Below are positions 9,599 to 23,185 of a stretch of 64,000 nucleotides of DNA, piece by piece. The notes beneath the pieces were generated by a model, which did no database searches, had not been told where the DNA came from, and was given only the letters and a program-made list of their open reading frames with translations. A program made the translations under genes and the position numbers. The stretch is from Cronobacter universalis NCTC 9529 (GTDB lineage Bacteria > Pseudomonadota > Gammaproteobacteria > Enterobacterales > Enterobacteriaceae). Location: the NCBI RefSeq assembly GCF_001277175.1, contig NZ_CP012257.1, forward strand, positions 434,001 to 498,000. Reading direction: 5' to 3'. Position 1 is the stretch's first letter. Each line of letters begins with the position of its first letter.

Positions 9599-9613
9599 TA
9601 AACCTTTCCTTTG

Positions 9614-10600
9614 TTACACCACGCCTGCGCGCAGCAAATCATGCATATGTATCACACCGCGCAACTGGTCGCCATCAGCCACCATGACGGAAGTAATATG
9701 GCGCGACTGCATCAGGTTAAGCGCATCGACCGCGAGCGTCCCCGGACGCACCCGAATGCCGCCTGGCGTCATCACGTCGACAATCTTCATCTGATGCAGA
9801 TCGCCGCCCATATCAAAGACGCGGCGCAAGTCGCCATCGGTAAAGACGCCGTCGATTTTCATCAGGTCATCGCAAATGACCGTCATGCCAAGATTCTTGC
9901 GGGTGATTTCCAGAAGCGCGTCGCGCAGAGAGGCCTCTTTGCTGACGTGCGGAATTTCATCGCCGGTGTGCATGATGTCGTTAACCCGCAGCAGCAGCTT
10001 GCGCCCGAGCGCGCCGCCCGGATGCGAAAGCGCGAAATCTTCAGGCGTAAAGCCGCGCGCTTTTAGCAGCGCGACGGCGAGCGCATCGCCCATAACCAGC
10101 GTCGCGGTGGTGCTGGTGGTCGGCGCCAGGCCGAGCGGGCAGGCTTCCTGCGGTACTTTTATGCACAGATGGATATCCGCCGCTTTGGCCATCGCGCTCT
10201 CCGGACGGCCTGTCACGCAGATAAGCTGCACCTGAAGCCGTTTGAGCACCGGGATCAGCGCCAGGATTTCGTTGGACTCGCCGGAGTTGGAGATCGCAAT
10301 CACGATATCCTGCGGGCTCACCATGCCTAAATCGCCGTGGCTCGCCTCCGCCGGATGCACGAAGAACGATGGCGTGCCGGTGCTGGCGAACGTGGCCGCC
10401 ATTTTTTTACCGATGTGCCCCGATTTGCCCATGCCCATCACCACGACTTTGCCGCGGCAGTAGAACATGCTTTCGCAGGCGCGGGCAAAGTCGGCGTTAA
10501 TGTATTGATCCAGCTGTTCCAGGCCTGCGCGCTCAATAGTCAGGACATCTTTCCCGGCCTGTTCAAAGTCAAAACCTGGCGGTAAATCTAGTTGCGACAT
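9614..10600 (-). CDS. kdsD: D-arabinose-5-phosphate isomerase KdsD
   Basis: Interconverts ribulose-5-P and arabinose-5-P, the first step towards Kdo. The protein has 328 residues: an N-terminal SIS domain (GKVVVMGMGKSGHIGKKMAA, then SNSGESNEI), followed by paired CBS domains from roughly residue 205 (VNDIMHTGDEIPHV; ADVMTPGGIR-like VDVMTPGGIRVRPG). The ATG at 10600 matches homologues; 25 upstream codons are open but run into the end of yrbG and lack similarity. It follows yrbG by 14 bases. Confidence 0.97.
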   Translation of the reverse strand: MSQLDLPPGFDFEQAGKDVLTIERAGLEQLDQYINADFARACESMFYCRGKVVVMGMGKSGHIGKKMAATFASTGTPSFFVHPAEASHGDLGMVSPQDIVIAISNSGESNEILALIPVLKRLQVQLICVTGRPESAMAKAADIHLCIKVPQEACPLGLAPTTSTTATLVMGDALAVALLKARGFTPEDFALSHPGGALGRKLLLRVNDIMHTGDEIPHVSKEASLRDALLEITRKNLGMTVICDDLMKIDGVFTDGDLRRVFDMGGDLHQMKIVDVMTPGGIRVRPGTLAVDALNLMQSRHITSVMVADGDQLRGVIHMHDLLRAGVV

Positions 10601-10614
10601 AATGCGATTCCGAT

Positions 10615-11592
10615 TCATCCAACAAGACGCGGCGACGCCCAGAACAGCATCACCATCCAAACGAGAAACCCACATAATAATCCGGCGCCGGTTTTTTTAC
10701 CGAGATACCGCTCAGGACGCCAGCACAGCATCACGAAAATAACGCTGACCAGCAGCATGACGCCGTAATCGCGGGTGAAGGCCAGCGGATCGAAATGACC
10801 AGGCGCCAGCAGCGCGGGCAGGCCAGGAACAATAGCCAGATTGTAAACATTGGAGCCGATAATATTGCCGATGGCGATATCGTCTTCGCCTTTGCGCGCG
10901 CCCGCGATGGCGGTGGCCAGTTCCGGCAGGCTGGTGCCGATAGCGATGGCGGTCAGGCCGACGGTCAGCTCGCTGATGGCGAAACCGTGGGCCAGCACGG
11001 TGGCGTTATCCACCACCATGCGCGTCGCCATCGGCATAATAATGAGCGCCACGCCAAGCCAGAGAAACGCGACCGAGCGTCCGCCTTCGCGCGGCAATTC
11101 GGCGAGCTGCTCGCGCGTCAGGCTGTCGTTGCCCTGACGCTCCGCGTGGCGGGCCAGGCGGATGATAAACCATAAATAGGCGGCGGCGATGAGCAATAGC
11201 CAGATGCCTTCGGCGCGGGTGAGTTCGCCATCCCACAGCACCAGGCCCGCCAGCGCGCTGACAATCAGCATGGCGGAGAGCTCGCGACGCAGCATGGAGG
11301 AGTGCGCCGCCAGGGGGCGCAGCAGCGCCGTTAAGCCCGCTATCAGCAAAATATTGGTGATATTCGAACCAATCGCCGTGCCGACGGCGAGACTGGTTTC
11401 GCCATGCAGCGCGGCGGCGACGGAAACCATAATTTCAGGCAGAGAGGTGCCGATACCGACCACGGTAATGCCAATCAGCAACGGCGGCACGCCCAGGCTG
11501 CGGCAGAGTAGCGAGGCGGCGAAAACCAGACGATCGGCGCTATAGACCACCAATAGCAAACCAATAATCAACAGCGCCGTAGCTAAAAGCAT
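10615..11592 (-). CDS. yrbG: Putative calcium/sodium:proton antiporter YrbG
   Basis: A 325-residue polytopic inner-membrane protein of the Na+/Ca2+ exchanger family. The two inverted alpha-repeats are visible as VGIGTSLPEIMVS near residue 45 and AIGTSLPELATAIAG near residue 210, each followed by GSN. About ten hydrophobic segments are predicted by eye. The substrate in vivo is not established. The ATG at 11592 gives the E. coli length and starts the long minus-strand operon ending in ptsO; 38 further codons upstream are open but not conserved. It is divergent from mlaF across 233 bases. Confidence 0.93.
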   Translation of the reverse strand: MLLATALLIIGLLLVVYSADRLVFAASLLCRSLGVPPLLIGITVVGIGTSLPEIMVSVAAALHGETSLAVGTAIGSNITNILLIAGLTALLRPLAAHSSMLRRELSAMLIVSALAGLVLWDGELTRAEGIWLLLIAAAYLWFIIRLARHAERQGNDSLTREQLAELPREGGRSVAFLWLGVALIIMPMATRMVVDNATVLAHGFAISELTVGLTAIAIGTSLPELATAIAGARKGEDDIAIGNIIGSNVYNLAIVPGLPALLAPGHFDPLAFTRDYGVMLLVSVIFVMLCWRPERYLGKKTGAGLLCGFLVWMVMLFWASPRLVG

Positions 11593-11825
11593 GCAAAGTC
11601 CTTTCTTCGGGTATAATCGCCGGTCCACTGTGCCTGAGTTGCTGGCCGCGCATACGGATCTTTGAGGAACGAAGTAAACTCTTAATTTTGACCAGATGCG
11701 CGCCAAAAGTAAAACAAATGCCAGCTTTCGCTAACCTCATACGGGGATATTCTGTAAAAATAACCCCTTTGCGGTGTCGACTGGCGCCATTATGAACAAC
11801 TCTGCGAACCTTAAAGGATGCGTTG

Positions 11826-13431
<1,606 letters not shown>

Positions 13432-13434
13432 CGC

Positions 13435-13986
13435 ATGCAAACGAAGAAATTTGAGATTTGGGTTGGCGCTTTTATGCTGGTGGCGCTGCTGGCCGCACTG
13501 TTCATTTGTCTGAAAGTGGCGGATGTCACTTCGCTGCGGGCCGAACCGACATACCGGCTCTATGCCACCTTTGATAATATCGGCGGCCTGAAACCGCATT
13601 CGCCGGTACGTATTGGCGGCGTGGTGATCGGCCGCGTTTCCGACATTACGCTGGATCCGAAAACCTACCTGCCGCGCGTCGCGATGGATATCGAACAGCG
13701 CTACGATCATATTCCCGATACCAGCTCGCTGGCGATTCGTACTTCCGGCCTGCTGGGGGAGCAATATCTGGCGCTGAACGTCGGTTTTGAAGATCCTGAG
13801 CTGGGAACCACTATCCTTAAGGATGGCGGCACGATTCAGGACACGAAATCCGCCATGGTGCTTGAAGATCTGATTGGCCAGTTCCTCTATAAGAGCAACA
13901 GCGGCGACAACCAGAAAGAGGGCGGCGAGCAGGGCTCTGCCGCCCAACCGGATAACGCGACGCCGCCTGCCGGCGCGACGAACTAA
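13435..13986 (+). CDS. mlaD: MCE-domain phospholipid transport protein MlaD
   Basis: Inner-membrane-anchored MCE protein that forms a periplasmic hexameric ring with a hydrophobic pore. One N-terminal helix (about residues 8-28) precedes the MCE domain: YATFDNIGGLKPHSPVRIGG, then IRTSGLLGEQYLALNVG, the pore-loop hallmark. The C-terminal tail (from about residue 155) is Gln-, Asn- and Ala-rich and probably disordered. It has 183 residues as in E. coli. Confidence 0.97.
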   Translation: MQTKKFEIWVGAFMLVALLAALFICLKVADVTSLRAEPTYRLYATFDNIGGLKPHSPVRIGGVVIGRVSDITLDPKTYLPRVAMDIEQRYDHIPDTSSLAIRTSGLLGEQYLALNVGFEDPELGTTILKDGGTIQDTKSAMVLEDLIGQFLYKSNSGDNQKEGGEQGSAAQPDNATPPAGATN

Positions 13987-14001
13987 TCAGGAGAAACGGA
14001 T

Positions 14002-14637
14002 ATGTTTAAACGTCTTTTAATGGTCGCCATGCTGGTGATTGCGCCGCTTGCCACTGCTACGGCGGCGGATCAATCCAACCCGTATAAGCTGATGAACGAG
14101 GCGGCAAAGAAAACGTTTGATCGTCTGAAAAACGAACAGCCGCAAATCCGTCAGAACCCGAACTACCTGCGCGATATCGTCGATCAGGAACTGCTGCCGT
14201 ATGTTCAGGTGAAATACGCAGGCGCGCTGGTGCTGGGCCGCTATTACAAAGAAGCGACGCCTGCGCAGCGCGAAGCCTATTTCGCCGCGTTTCGCGAATA
14301 CCTGAAACAGGCCTACGGTCAGGCACTGGCGATGTATCACGGCCAGACTTACCAGATCGCGCCGGAGCAGCCGCTCGGCGATGCCAATATCATTCCGATT
14401 CGCGTCACCATCATTGACCCGAACGGTCGTCCGCCGGTACGTCTTGATTTCCAGTGGCGTAAAAACAGCCAGACCGGCAACTGGCAGGCGTATGACATGA
14501 TCGCGGAAGGCGTGAGCATGATTACGACCAAACAGAACGAGTGGAGCGATCTGCTGCGCCAGAAAGGCATCGATGGCCTGACCGAGCAGCTGAAATCCAT
14601 CTCCCGTCAGCCGATTACGCTGGATCAGAAACAGTAA
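14002..14637 (+). CDS. mlaC: Periplasmic phospholipid-binding protein MlaC
   Basis: Soluble shuttle carrying phospholipids between OmpC-MlaA and MlaFEDB. A Sec signal peptide ([21 protein letters not shown]) is followed by a mature domain with [20 protein letters not shown] and [19 protein letters not shown], characteristic of the Ttg2D/MlaC family. It has 211 residues. The TAA stop overlaps the mlaB ATG by one base. Confidence 0.97.
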   Translation: MFKRLLMVAMLVIAPLATATAADQSNPYKLMNEAAKKTFDRLKNEQPQIRQNPNYLRDIVDQELLPYVQVKYAGALVLGRYYKEATPAQREAYFAAFREYLKQAYGQALAMYHGQTYQIAPEQPLGDANIIPIRVTIIDPNGRPPVRLDFQWRKNSQTGNWQAYDMIAEGVSMITTKQNEWSDLLRQKGIDGLTEQLKSISRQPITLDQKQ

Positions 14638-14939
14638 TGTCCGCGGAACTGCACTGGGAGCGCCAGGAAGCGCAACTGCGTTTAAACGGCACGCTGGATC
14701 GCGAGACGTTGACGCCCCTGTGGGAACAACGGCAGTCCATCACGGACGGCTTGCAGCGTATCGATCTCAGCGGCCTTGCCCGCGTCGATACCGCCGGGCT
14801 GGCGCTGCTGGTGCATCTGGTCGCGCTGACGCAGGCGGGTGGACGCGGTGTGGCGCTTGAAGGGATGAGCGAGAATCTGGCAACGCTTGCGAAACTTTAC
14901 AACCTGCCGGAAAACCTTCTGCCGACCTCGACAGACTAA
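14637..14939 (+). CDS. mlaB: STAS-domain protein MlaB
   Basis: Cytoplasmic STAS protein that stabilises and activates MlaF in the MlaFEDB complex. It has 100 residues with the STAS core RIDLSGLARVDTAGLALLVHLV, including the conserved D-T/S-G-L loop, and ends LAKLYNLPENLLPT. Start ATG at 14637 overlaps the mlaC stop (TAATG); a longer in-frame opening upstream lies within mlaC and is not conserved. A strong terminator follows at 14961-14995. Confidence 0.95.
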   Translation: MSAELHWERQEAQLRLNGTLDRETLTPLWEQRQSITDGLQRIDLSGLARVDTAGLALLVHLVALTQAGGRGVALEGMSENLATLAKLYNLPENLLPTSTD

Positions 14940-14960
14940 TATTTTCAGCACGTTACTGAT

Positions 14961-14995
14961 AAAGCCCCGTCCGTGTCTCCGGCGGGGCTTTTTTG
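14961..14995 (+). terminator. Intrinsic terminator after mlaB
   Basis: Stem AAGCCCCG/CGGGGCTT with an 11-13-base loop and a run of T immediately downstream. It closes the mla operon before ibaG. Confidence 0.9.
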
Positions 14996-15063
14996 CTTGT
15001 TTAAGACGGCGCCACTTTGCTCTAAGATGTTGGGCTGTTTTCACTGAATAATGAATAAAGCCC

Positions 15064-15321
15064 ATGGAAAATCATGAAATTCAGACGGTGCTGATGAACG
15101 CACTGCCTCTCCAGGAAGTCCACGTCTCCTCCGGCGATGGCAGCCACTTTCAGGTCATTGCTGTGGGTGAGCTGTTTGGCGAAATGAGCCGCGTGAAGAA
15201 ACAGCAGGCGGTCTACGGCCCGCTGATGGAGTTCATCGCCGATAACCGCATTCATGCGGTCTCCATCAAGACGTTCACGCCCCAGGAATGGGAACGCGAG
15301 CGCAAACTCAACGGTTTTTGA
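15064..15321 (+). CDS. ibaG: BolA-family protein IbaG
   Basis: An 85-residue BolA-like protein, linked in E. coli to acid stress and to monothiol glutaredoxin and iron-sulphur trafficking. The family signature [18 protein letters not shown] end (here [19 protein letters not shown]) and the [18 protein letters not shown] strand-turn region with its His are present. It lies between the mlaB terminator and murA, 52 bases upstream of murA, with which it may be co-transcribed. Confidence 0.95.
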   Translation: MENHEIQTVLMNALPLQEVHVSSGDGSHFQVIAVGELFGEMSRVKKQQAVYGPLMEFIADNRIHAVSIKTFTPQEWERERKLNGF

Positions 15322-15358
15322 GCTGTGGGCGTTACGCCGACAGCAATTGATTGAATAA

Positions 15359-16633
<1,275 letters not shown>

Positions 16634-16663
16634 CGTCTTTTCCGCCTGCGCGGAGTCTGCGAT

Positions 16664-16713
16664 AAGCCTGTCGGGAAACGCTGATAACCAGCCGCTCCCG
16701 GCGGGCTTTTTTT
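16664..16713 (+). terminator. Intrinsic terminator after murA
   Basis: A long imperfect stem (AAGCCTGTCGGGA with TCCCGGCGGGCTT, containing G-T pairs) ends in a seven-T run. It closes murA ahead of convergent sfsB. Confidence 0.85.
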
Positions 16714-16748
16714 ATGGTTCAGGCAACGCGGCGATGTCGGCGGAATTA

Positions 16749-17012
16749 TCAACGATGGCGAATCAGACGCGAGCGATCGATAAATTCGTGCGTGATCGGA
16801 TCGTGATAGCGTGACGGCCAGATGATCCACGGCTCGGTACCCAGCGCTTCGGCAATGATCTTTTCGCCTCTGGGCCAGGGGCGGGTCAACGCATTGGCGA
16901 GCGTTGATGAGCTCAGGCCCGCTTTGCGGGACTCCGCGGCCAGCGACGAGCCCTTTTTGCGTAGCGCGGCGACGATATCGGCGGGGTGCCAGTCGATAAA
17001 CTTACGTTCCAT
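16749..17012 (-). CDS. sfsB: Ner-like DNA-binding transcriptional regulator SfsB (Nlp)
   Basis: An 87-residue Ner/Nlp-family helix-turn-helix protein. The HTH lies in SLAAESRKAGLSSSTLANAL, followed by EALGTEPWIIWPSRYHD, a segment shared with phage Mu Ner. The E. coli homologue activates maltose genes when overproduced. The start is placed at the ATG at 17012 (MERKFIDWHPADI), directly preceded by GGGAGGAAGC; seven more codons are open upstream. A perfect palindrome lies 36 bases upstream of the start and could be an operator. Confidence 0.92.
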   Translation of the reverse strand: MERKFIDWHPADIVAALRKKGSSLAAESRKAGLSSSTLANALTRPWPRGEKIIAEALGTEPWIIWPSRYHDPITHEFIDRSRLIRHR

Positions 17013-17047
17013 GCTTCCTCCCTGTTGCGGCATTAAAACCCCCCTGT

Positions 17048-17065
17048 CAGTTCCGTGGGGAACTG
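17048..17065. promoter_or_regulatory. Perfect palindrome upstream of sfsB
   Basis: CAGTTCCGTGGGGAACTG: a 7-base perfect inverted repeat around GTGG, in the 5' leader of sfsB. It could be an autoregulatory operator, as Ner-type proteins bind near their own promoters, or an mRNA hairpin. No T-run follows. Confidence 0.4.
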
Positions 17066-17303
17066 ATTGATCATTTATAACACAAAATTTTCTAAAAGGT
17101 TCCAGTTAGTTTTGGTTGTATTCAGAAGTGTGCTTATAACCACAAAGAAAATGTAAGAGTTGCAAAGGCTCGCCCGGGACACGATCCGTGGTTCATTGTG
17201 GGTTATCACGAAGGGACGCCATACAAGAAAGAGAAAGCGGGAAGGCGTTACAGGAAATTTTACCGACGCGACGTTCATAAAGCGTGGTAATAAAAGCGGA
17301 AAC

Positions 17304-17329
17304 TTTTCCGCGCCGGCGGGCGCGGAAAA
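17304..17329 (-). terminator. Hairpin downstream of ispB
   Basis: An 11-base perfect stem (TTTTCCGCGCC/GGCGCGGAAAA, loop GGCG) begins just after the ispB stop. The T-rich stretch on the minus strand is offset by several bases (GTTTCCGCTTTTATT), so termination efficiency is uncertain. Confidence 0.45.
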
Positions 17330-17332
17330 AGA

Positions 17333-18304
17333 TCAGTGGTCGCGCTGGACTGACATATGCGCCAGCGCAATCAGGGCGTCGCGCCAGGGGGAAGGGGAGA
17401 GAATTTCAAGCGCGGCGATGGCTTTATCCGCTTCTTCTTCAGCACGGGCGCGCGTCCACTCCAGCGATCCGCAGGCCGCCATCGTTTCCAGCACCGGATC
17501 CAGAAGATGACGCCCGTTGCCTTGTTCGATCGCCTCGCGGATCATCTGCGCCTGCGCCGGCGTGCCGTTGTGCATCGCATGCAGCAGCGGCAGCGTCGGT
17601 TTGCCTTCGTTGAGATCGTCGCCCACGTTTTTACCGAGGCGTTCGCCATCAGCGCTGTAATCCAGGAGATCGTCGATCAGCTGGAACGCGGTGCCGAGGT
17701 AGCGACCGTAATCCTGCAACGCGCGCTCCTGCGCTTCGCTGGCGCCGGCCAGGATGCCGGAACACTGCGCCGCCGCTTCGAAGAGCCGCGCGGTTTTGCT
17801 GTAAATCACGCGCATATAGCTCTCTTCGGTGATGTCGGGATCGTTCACGTTCATCAACTGAAGCACTTCGCCTTCAGCAATCACGTTGACCGCCTCGGAC
17901 ATCACTTCAAGCACCTTGAGCGACCCGAGGCTTGTCATCATCTGAAACGCGCGGGTGTAAATAAAATCTCCCACCAGAACGCTGGCGGCGTTGCCGAAAG
18001 CGGCATTCGCCGTCGCTTTCCCGCGACGCATATCGGATTCATCCACCACATCGTCATGCAGGAGCGTGGCGGTGTGGATAAACTCAATAAGCGCGGCGAT
18101 AGTGACGTGCGCTTTCCCCTCATAACCCAGCGCGCGCGCAGCGAGCACCGCGATCATCGGGCGAATGCGTTTGCCGCCGCCGCTGACAATGTAATAGCCC
18201 AGCTGGTTGATAAGCTGTACGTCGGAATTGAGCTGTTCAAGGATGGTCGCGTTGACACCGGCCATATCTTGCGCGGTTAACTCATTAATTTTTTCTAAAT
18301 TCAT
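17333..18304 (-). CDS. ispB: Octaprenyl diphosphate synthase IspB
   Basis: Chain-elongating trans-prenyltransferase that makes the side chain of ubiquinone and menaquinone. It has 323 residues with the first Asp-rich motif LLHDDVVDESDMRRG (aspartates at 84, 85 and 88) and the second AFQLIDDLLDYSADG. The ATG at 18304 matches E. coli; the frame stays open for 47 codons upstream without similarity. It is divergent from rplU, sharing a 257-base promoter region. Functionally it links to the ubiUVT genes further right. Confidence 0.97.
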   Translation of the reverse strand: MNLEKINELTAQDMAGVNATILEQLNSDVQLINQLGYYIVSGGGKRIRPMIAVLAARALGYEGKAHVTIAALIEFIHTATLLHDDVVDESDMRRGKATANAAFGNAASVLVGDFIYTRAFQMMTSLGSLKVLEVMSEAVNVIAEGEVLQLMNVNDPDITEESYMRVIYSKTARLFEAAAQCSGILAGASEAQERALQDYGRYLGTAFQLIDDLLDYSADGERLGKNVGDDLNEGKPTLPLLHAMHNGTPAQAQMIREAIEQGNGRHLLDPVLETMAACGSLEWTRARAEEEADKAIAALEILSPSPWRDALIALAHMSVQRDH

Positions 18305-18461
18305 CGCAAAAGTCTGGCTATCGTCCTGTTTACCACAGTCTGTAAGGGAGAAGGTAAGGATAGTGGATTCTAAATGTAGTACAGATTGTACCGGAAAAAC
18401 GCGGCAGATAAACGCCGCCGTCACGGTTGTGTTTTTTTTCCGCACCGAACAACAAACGGGC

Positions 18462-18490
18462 TTGTCAAAGCGTCCCGATTTGCGTAATAT
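18462..18490 (+). promoter_or_regulatory. Sigma-70 promoter for rplU-rpmA
   Basis: TTGTCA (18462-18467), a 17-base spacer and TAATAT (18485-18490), followed by a GC-rich discriminator (TCGCGCCCTA) typical of stringently controlled ribosomal promoters. The predicted start near 18497 gives a leader of about 65 bases. Confidence 0.8.
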
Positions 18491-18516
18491 TCGCGCCCTA
18501 TTGTGAATATTTATAG

Positions 18517-18873
<357 letters not shown>

Positions 18874-18892
18874 GACCTGAGGAGAGATTTAA

Positions 18893-19150
<258 letters not shown>

Positions 19151-19175
19151 GGTTTTCTCGGTCCGGTAACGGATT

Positions 19176-19205
19176 AAAGCCCCGCAACCTGTTGCGGGGC
19201 TTTTT
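19176..19205 (+). terminator. Intrinsic terminator after rpmA
   Basis: Stem GCCCCGCAAC/GTTGCGGGGC with a 2-base loop and five Ts. Its strength suggests much of the ribosomal-protein transcript ends here, with only partial read-through to yhbE-obgE. Confidence 0.92.
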
Positions 19206-19244
19206 ACATTGGAAACCCGGTAATTTTTCTGTAGGGAAACGGGC

Positions 19245-21399
<2,155 letters not shown>

Positions 21400-21401
21400 C
21401 C

Positions 21402-21428
21402 AAAAAGGCCGGGAAACCGGCCTTTTTT
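21402..21428 (+). terminator. Intrinsic terminator after obgE
   Basis: Stem AAAAAGGCCGG/CCGGCCTTTTTT with a GAAA loop. It is nearly symmetrical, so it may also stop basS transcription arriving from the other strand. Confidence 0.9.
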
Positions 21429-21459
21429 AATGGCATCAACCCTTAAACGCGCCACATAG

Positions 21460-22524
21460 TCATGACTGGTTAATCTCTTCCGGGAGCCAGCAGGACGCCG
21501 CCAGCCCGCCGTTCGGCCCATCTTCCAGAATTAACTTGCCGCGATGCAGATGCACAATACGCTGCACAATACTGAGCCCCAGGCCGCTGCCGCCGTATCG
21601 CTGATCCAGCCGCCGGAAAGGTTCGGTAATCGTCTGACGCTGCGCCTGCGGGATCCCTGGGCCTTCATCAAGTACGGTCAGGCGGCTGCCGCCCTCGTCA
21701 GATGATAACCGCACCACGATGCGGCTTTGCTCAGGACTGTACCGCGACGCGTTTTCCAGCAGATTTCGCAGCATCAGGCGCAGCAACACCGCATCGCCCT
21801 GAACGCGCAATGTCGTCTCGTCATGAGGCCAGACGATATGCTGCCCGCGCTGTTGCGCCAGCTCGTCCAGTTCGCTGTGTAGCGGCGCAAGGATATCCTC
21901 ATTCCAGCACAGCGTCTCATGATGCCCGCTCGCCAGCGCCTGGCCCGCGCGCGACAGCATCAGCAGTTGTTCAACGGTGTGCATCAGACGATCAATACGG
22001 GCGAGCAGCGGCGTGGCCTGCGCGACGCCCGACTGCTCCATGAGCTCCAGATGCAGGCGAATACCCGCCAGCGGCGTGCGTAGCTCATGGGCCGCATCTG
22101 CCGTGAACAAACGCTCCTGCTGAATGGTGTGATCGAGCCGTGAAAAGAGCTGGTTCAGCGAGAGCGTCACCGCCTTTATCTCTTCCATTGAGGAATCGAC
22201 AGGCACAGGGGAGAGATTATCCGCCGAGCGCCTGGCGAGCGTCTGGCTAAGCTTGCTGAGCGGGCGGGTTATCCACGTCACCGCCCAGAAAGAGAAGAAG
22301 AGGGTGAATCCGACCATTACCAGCGACGGCACCAGCAGCGAGGCAATGGCCTCGCGGATCTCTTTTTCGACGTGATGGGTACGGGATTTGGCCGACAGCG
22401 TTTCATTCACCAGAAAACTTATCTGCTCCCGGCTTTCATGCCAGAGCCAGACAACGCTAATCAGCTGAAAAAAGAGAAGGATCAGCGCGAGCATCAGCAT
22501 CAGCCGACGGCGCATGCTGTTCAT
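21460..22524 (-). CDS. basS: Two-component sensor kinase BasS/PmrB
   Basis: Membrane histidine kinase of 354 residues resembling PmrB. There are two membrane segments (about residues 9-28 and 63-84) with a short periplasmic loop carrying two ExxE motifs (E30-S-R-E33 and E55-I-R-E58), the ferric-iron ligand pattern described for PmrB. A HAMP region follows, then HisKA AADAAHELRTPLAG-type sequence with His146 and an ATPase domain (RNLLENASRYSP, DEGPGIP, GLGLSIV). The start overlaps the basR stop by 4 bases. The pair follows dacB rather than eptA. PmrB-like identity is good; the signal sensed is inferred. Confidence 0.85.
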   Translation of the reverse strand: MNSMRRRLMLMLALILLFFQLISVVWLWHESREQISFLVNETLSAKSRTHHVEKEIREAIASLLVPSLVMVGFTLFFSFWAVTWITRPLSKLSQTLARRSADNLSPVPVDSSMEEIKAVTLSLNQLFSRLDHTIQQERLFTADAAHELRTPLAGIRLHLELMEQSGVAQATPLLARIDRLMHTVEQLLMLSRAGQALASGHHETLCWNEDILAPLHSELDELAQQRGQHIVWPHDETTLRVQGDAVLLRLMLRNLLENASRYSPEQSRIVVRLSSDEGGSRLTVLDEGPGIPQAQRQTITEPFRRLDQRYGGSGLGLSIVQRIVHLHRGKLILEDGPNGGLAASCWLPEEINQS

Positions 22525-23183
22525 GACGGGCGCTCCAGCCGGTAGCCCACGCCGCGTATGGTGCGGATGCGGGTTTTGCCGAGCTTGCGGCGCAGGTTAT
22601 GGATATGCACTTCCAGCGTATTGGAGCTGGGATCGTCCTGCCAGCTGTAGATATCCTGTTGCAGGGTTTCGCGATGCACGGTCTGGCCGATACGCATCAT
22701 CAGGCGGGTGAGCAACGCGAACTCTTTCGGCGTCACTTCTACGGGCGCTCCCTGCAGCAGTACCTGCTGCGTTTGCAGGTTGAGCGTAATGTCGTCGTGC
22801 TGTAACAGATTATCGCTGTGGCCCTGGTAGCGGCGGATTAGCGCCCGTGCCCGCGCGTGAAGCTCCGCCAGCGCAAAGGGTTTGACCAGATAATCATCCG
22901 CGCCCGCATCAAGTCCGCTGACGCGGTCTTCCAGCGCGTCACGCGCCGTGAGGATAAGCACTGGGGTGGTGACGCCGCTCCGGCGCCACTGGCTAAGCAG
23001 CGTAGCGCCGTCTTTATCCGGCAGGCCTAAGTCGAGAATAATCAGACTGTATTCGCCGCTCTGGAGCAGGGCGTCGCCCTCGGCGGCATTCGCGGCGCAA
23101 TCCAGCGCATAGCCCTCGTTGCCGAGCGCCAGCGCCAGTCCTTCCTGTAACAGCAGATCATCTTCGACTATCAGCAGTTTCAT
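22521..23183 (-). CDS. basR: Two-component response regulator BasR/PmrA
   Basis: An OmpR-family regulator of 220 residues. The receiver domain has acidic residues ED at 7-8, phosphoacceptor Asp51 in LIILDLGLPDKDG and Lys in DDYLVKPF. The winged-helix DNA-binding domain ends with EVHIHNLRRKLGKTRIRTIRGVGYRL. It is similar to BasR/PmrA, which controls lipid A modification genes. It starts 2 bases after dacB, so expression is probably linked to dacB unless an internal promoter exists. Confidence 0.87.
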   Translation of the reverse strand: MKLLIVEDDLLLQEGLALALGNEGYALDCAANAAEGDALLQSGEYSLIILDLGLPDKDGATLLSQWRRSGVTTPVLILTARDALEDRVSGLDAGADDYLVKPFALAELHARARALIRRYQGHSDNLLQHDDITLNLQTQQVLLQGAPVEVTPKEFALLTRLMMRIGQTVHRETLQQDIYSWQDDPSSNTLEVHIHNLRRKLGKTRIRTIRGVGYRLERPS

Positions 23184-23185
23184 CG

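Larger units (their letters stand above)
17013..17332. other. Intergenic region between sfsB and ispB
   Basis: About 320 bases without a convincing gene. Next to sfsB lie its ribosome site and the palindrome at 17048-17065. A conspicuously AT-rich patch at about 17070-17150 probably holds the sfsB promoter. Next to ispB lies the hairpin at 17304-17329. Short open frames across the region have no recognisable homology and poor codon usage. Confidence 0.6.

Noticed and set aside
17160..17613. Small plus-strand open frames near and antisense to ispB as novel genes
   Set aside because: They have no ribosome sites, no recognisable homology and compositions typical of antisense reading; the conserved ispB occupies the other strand.
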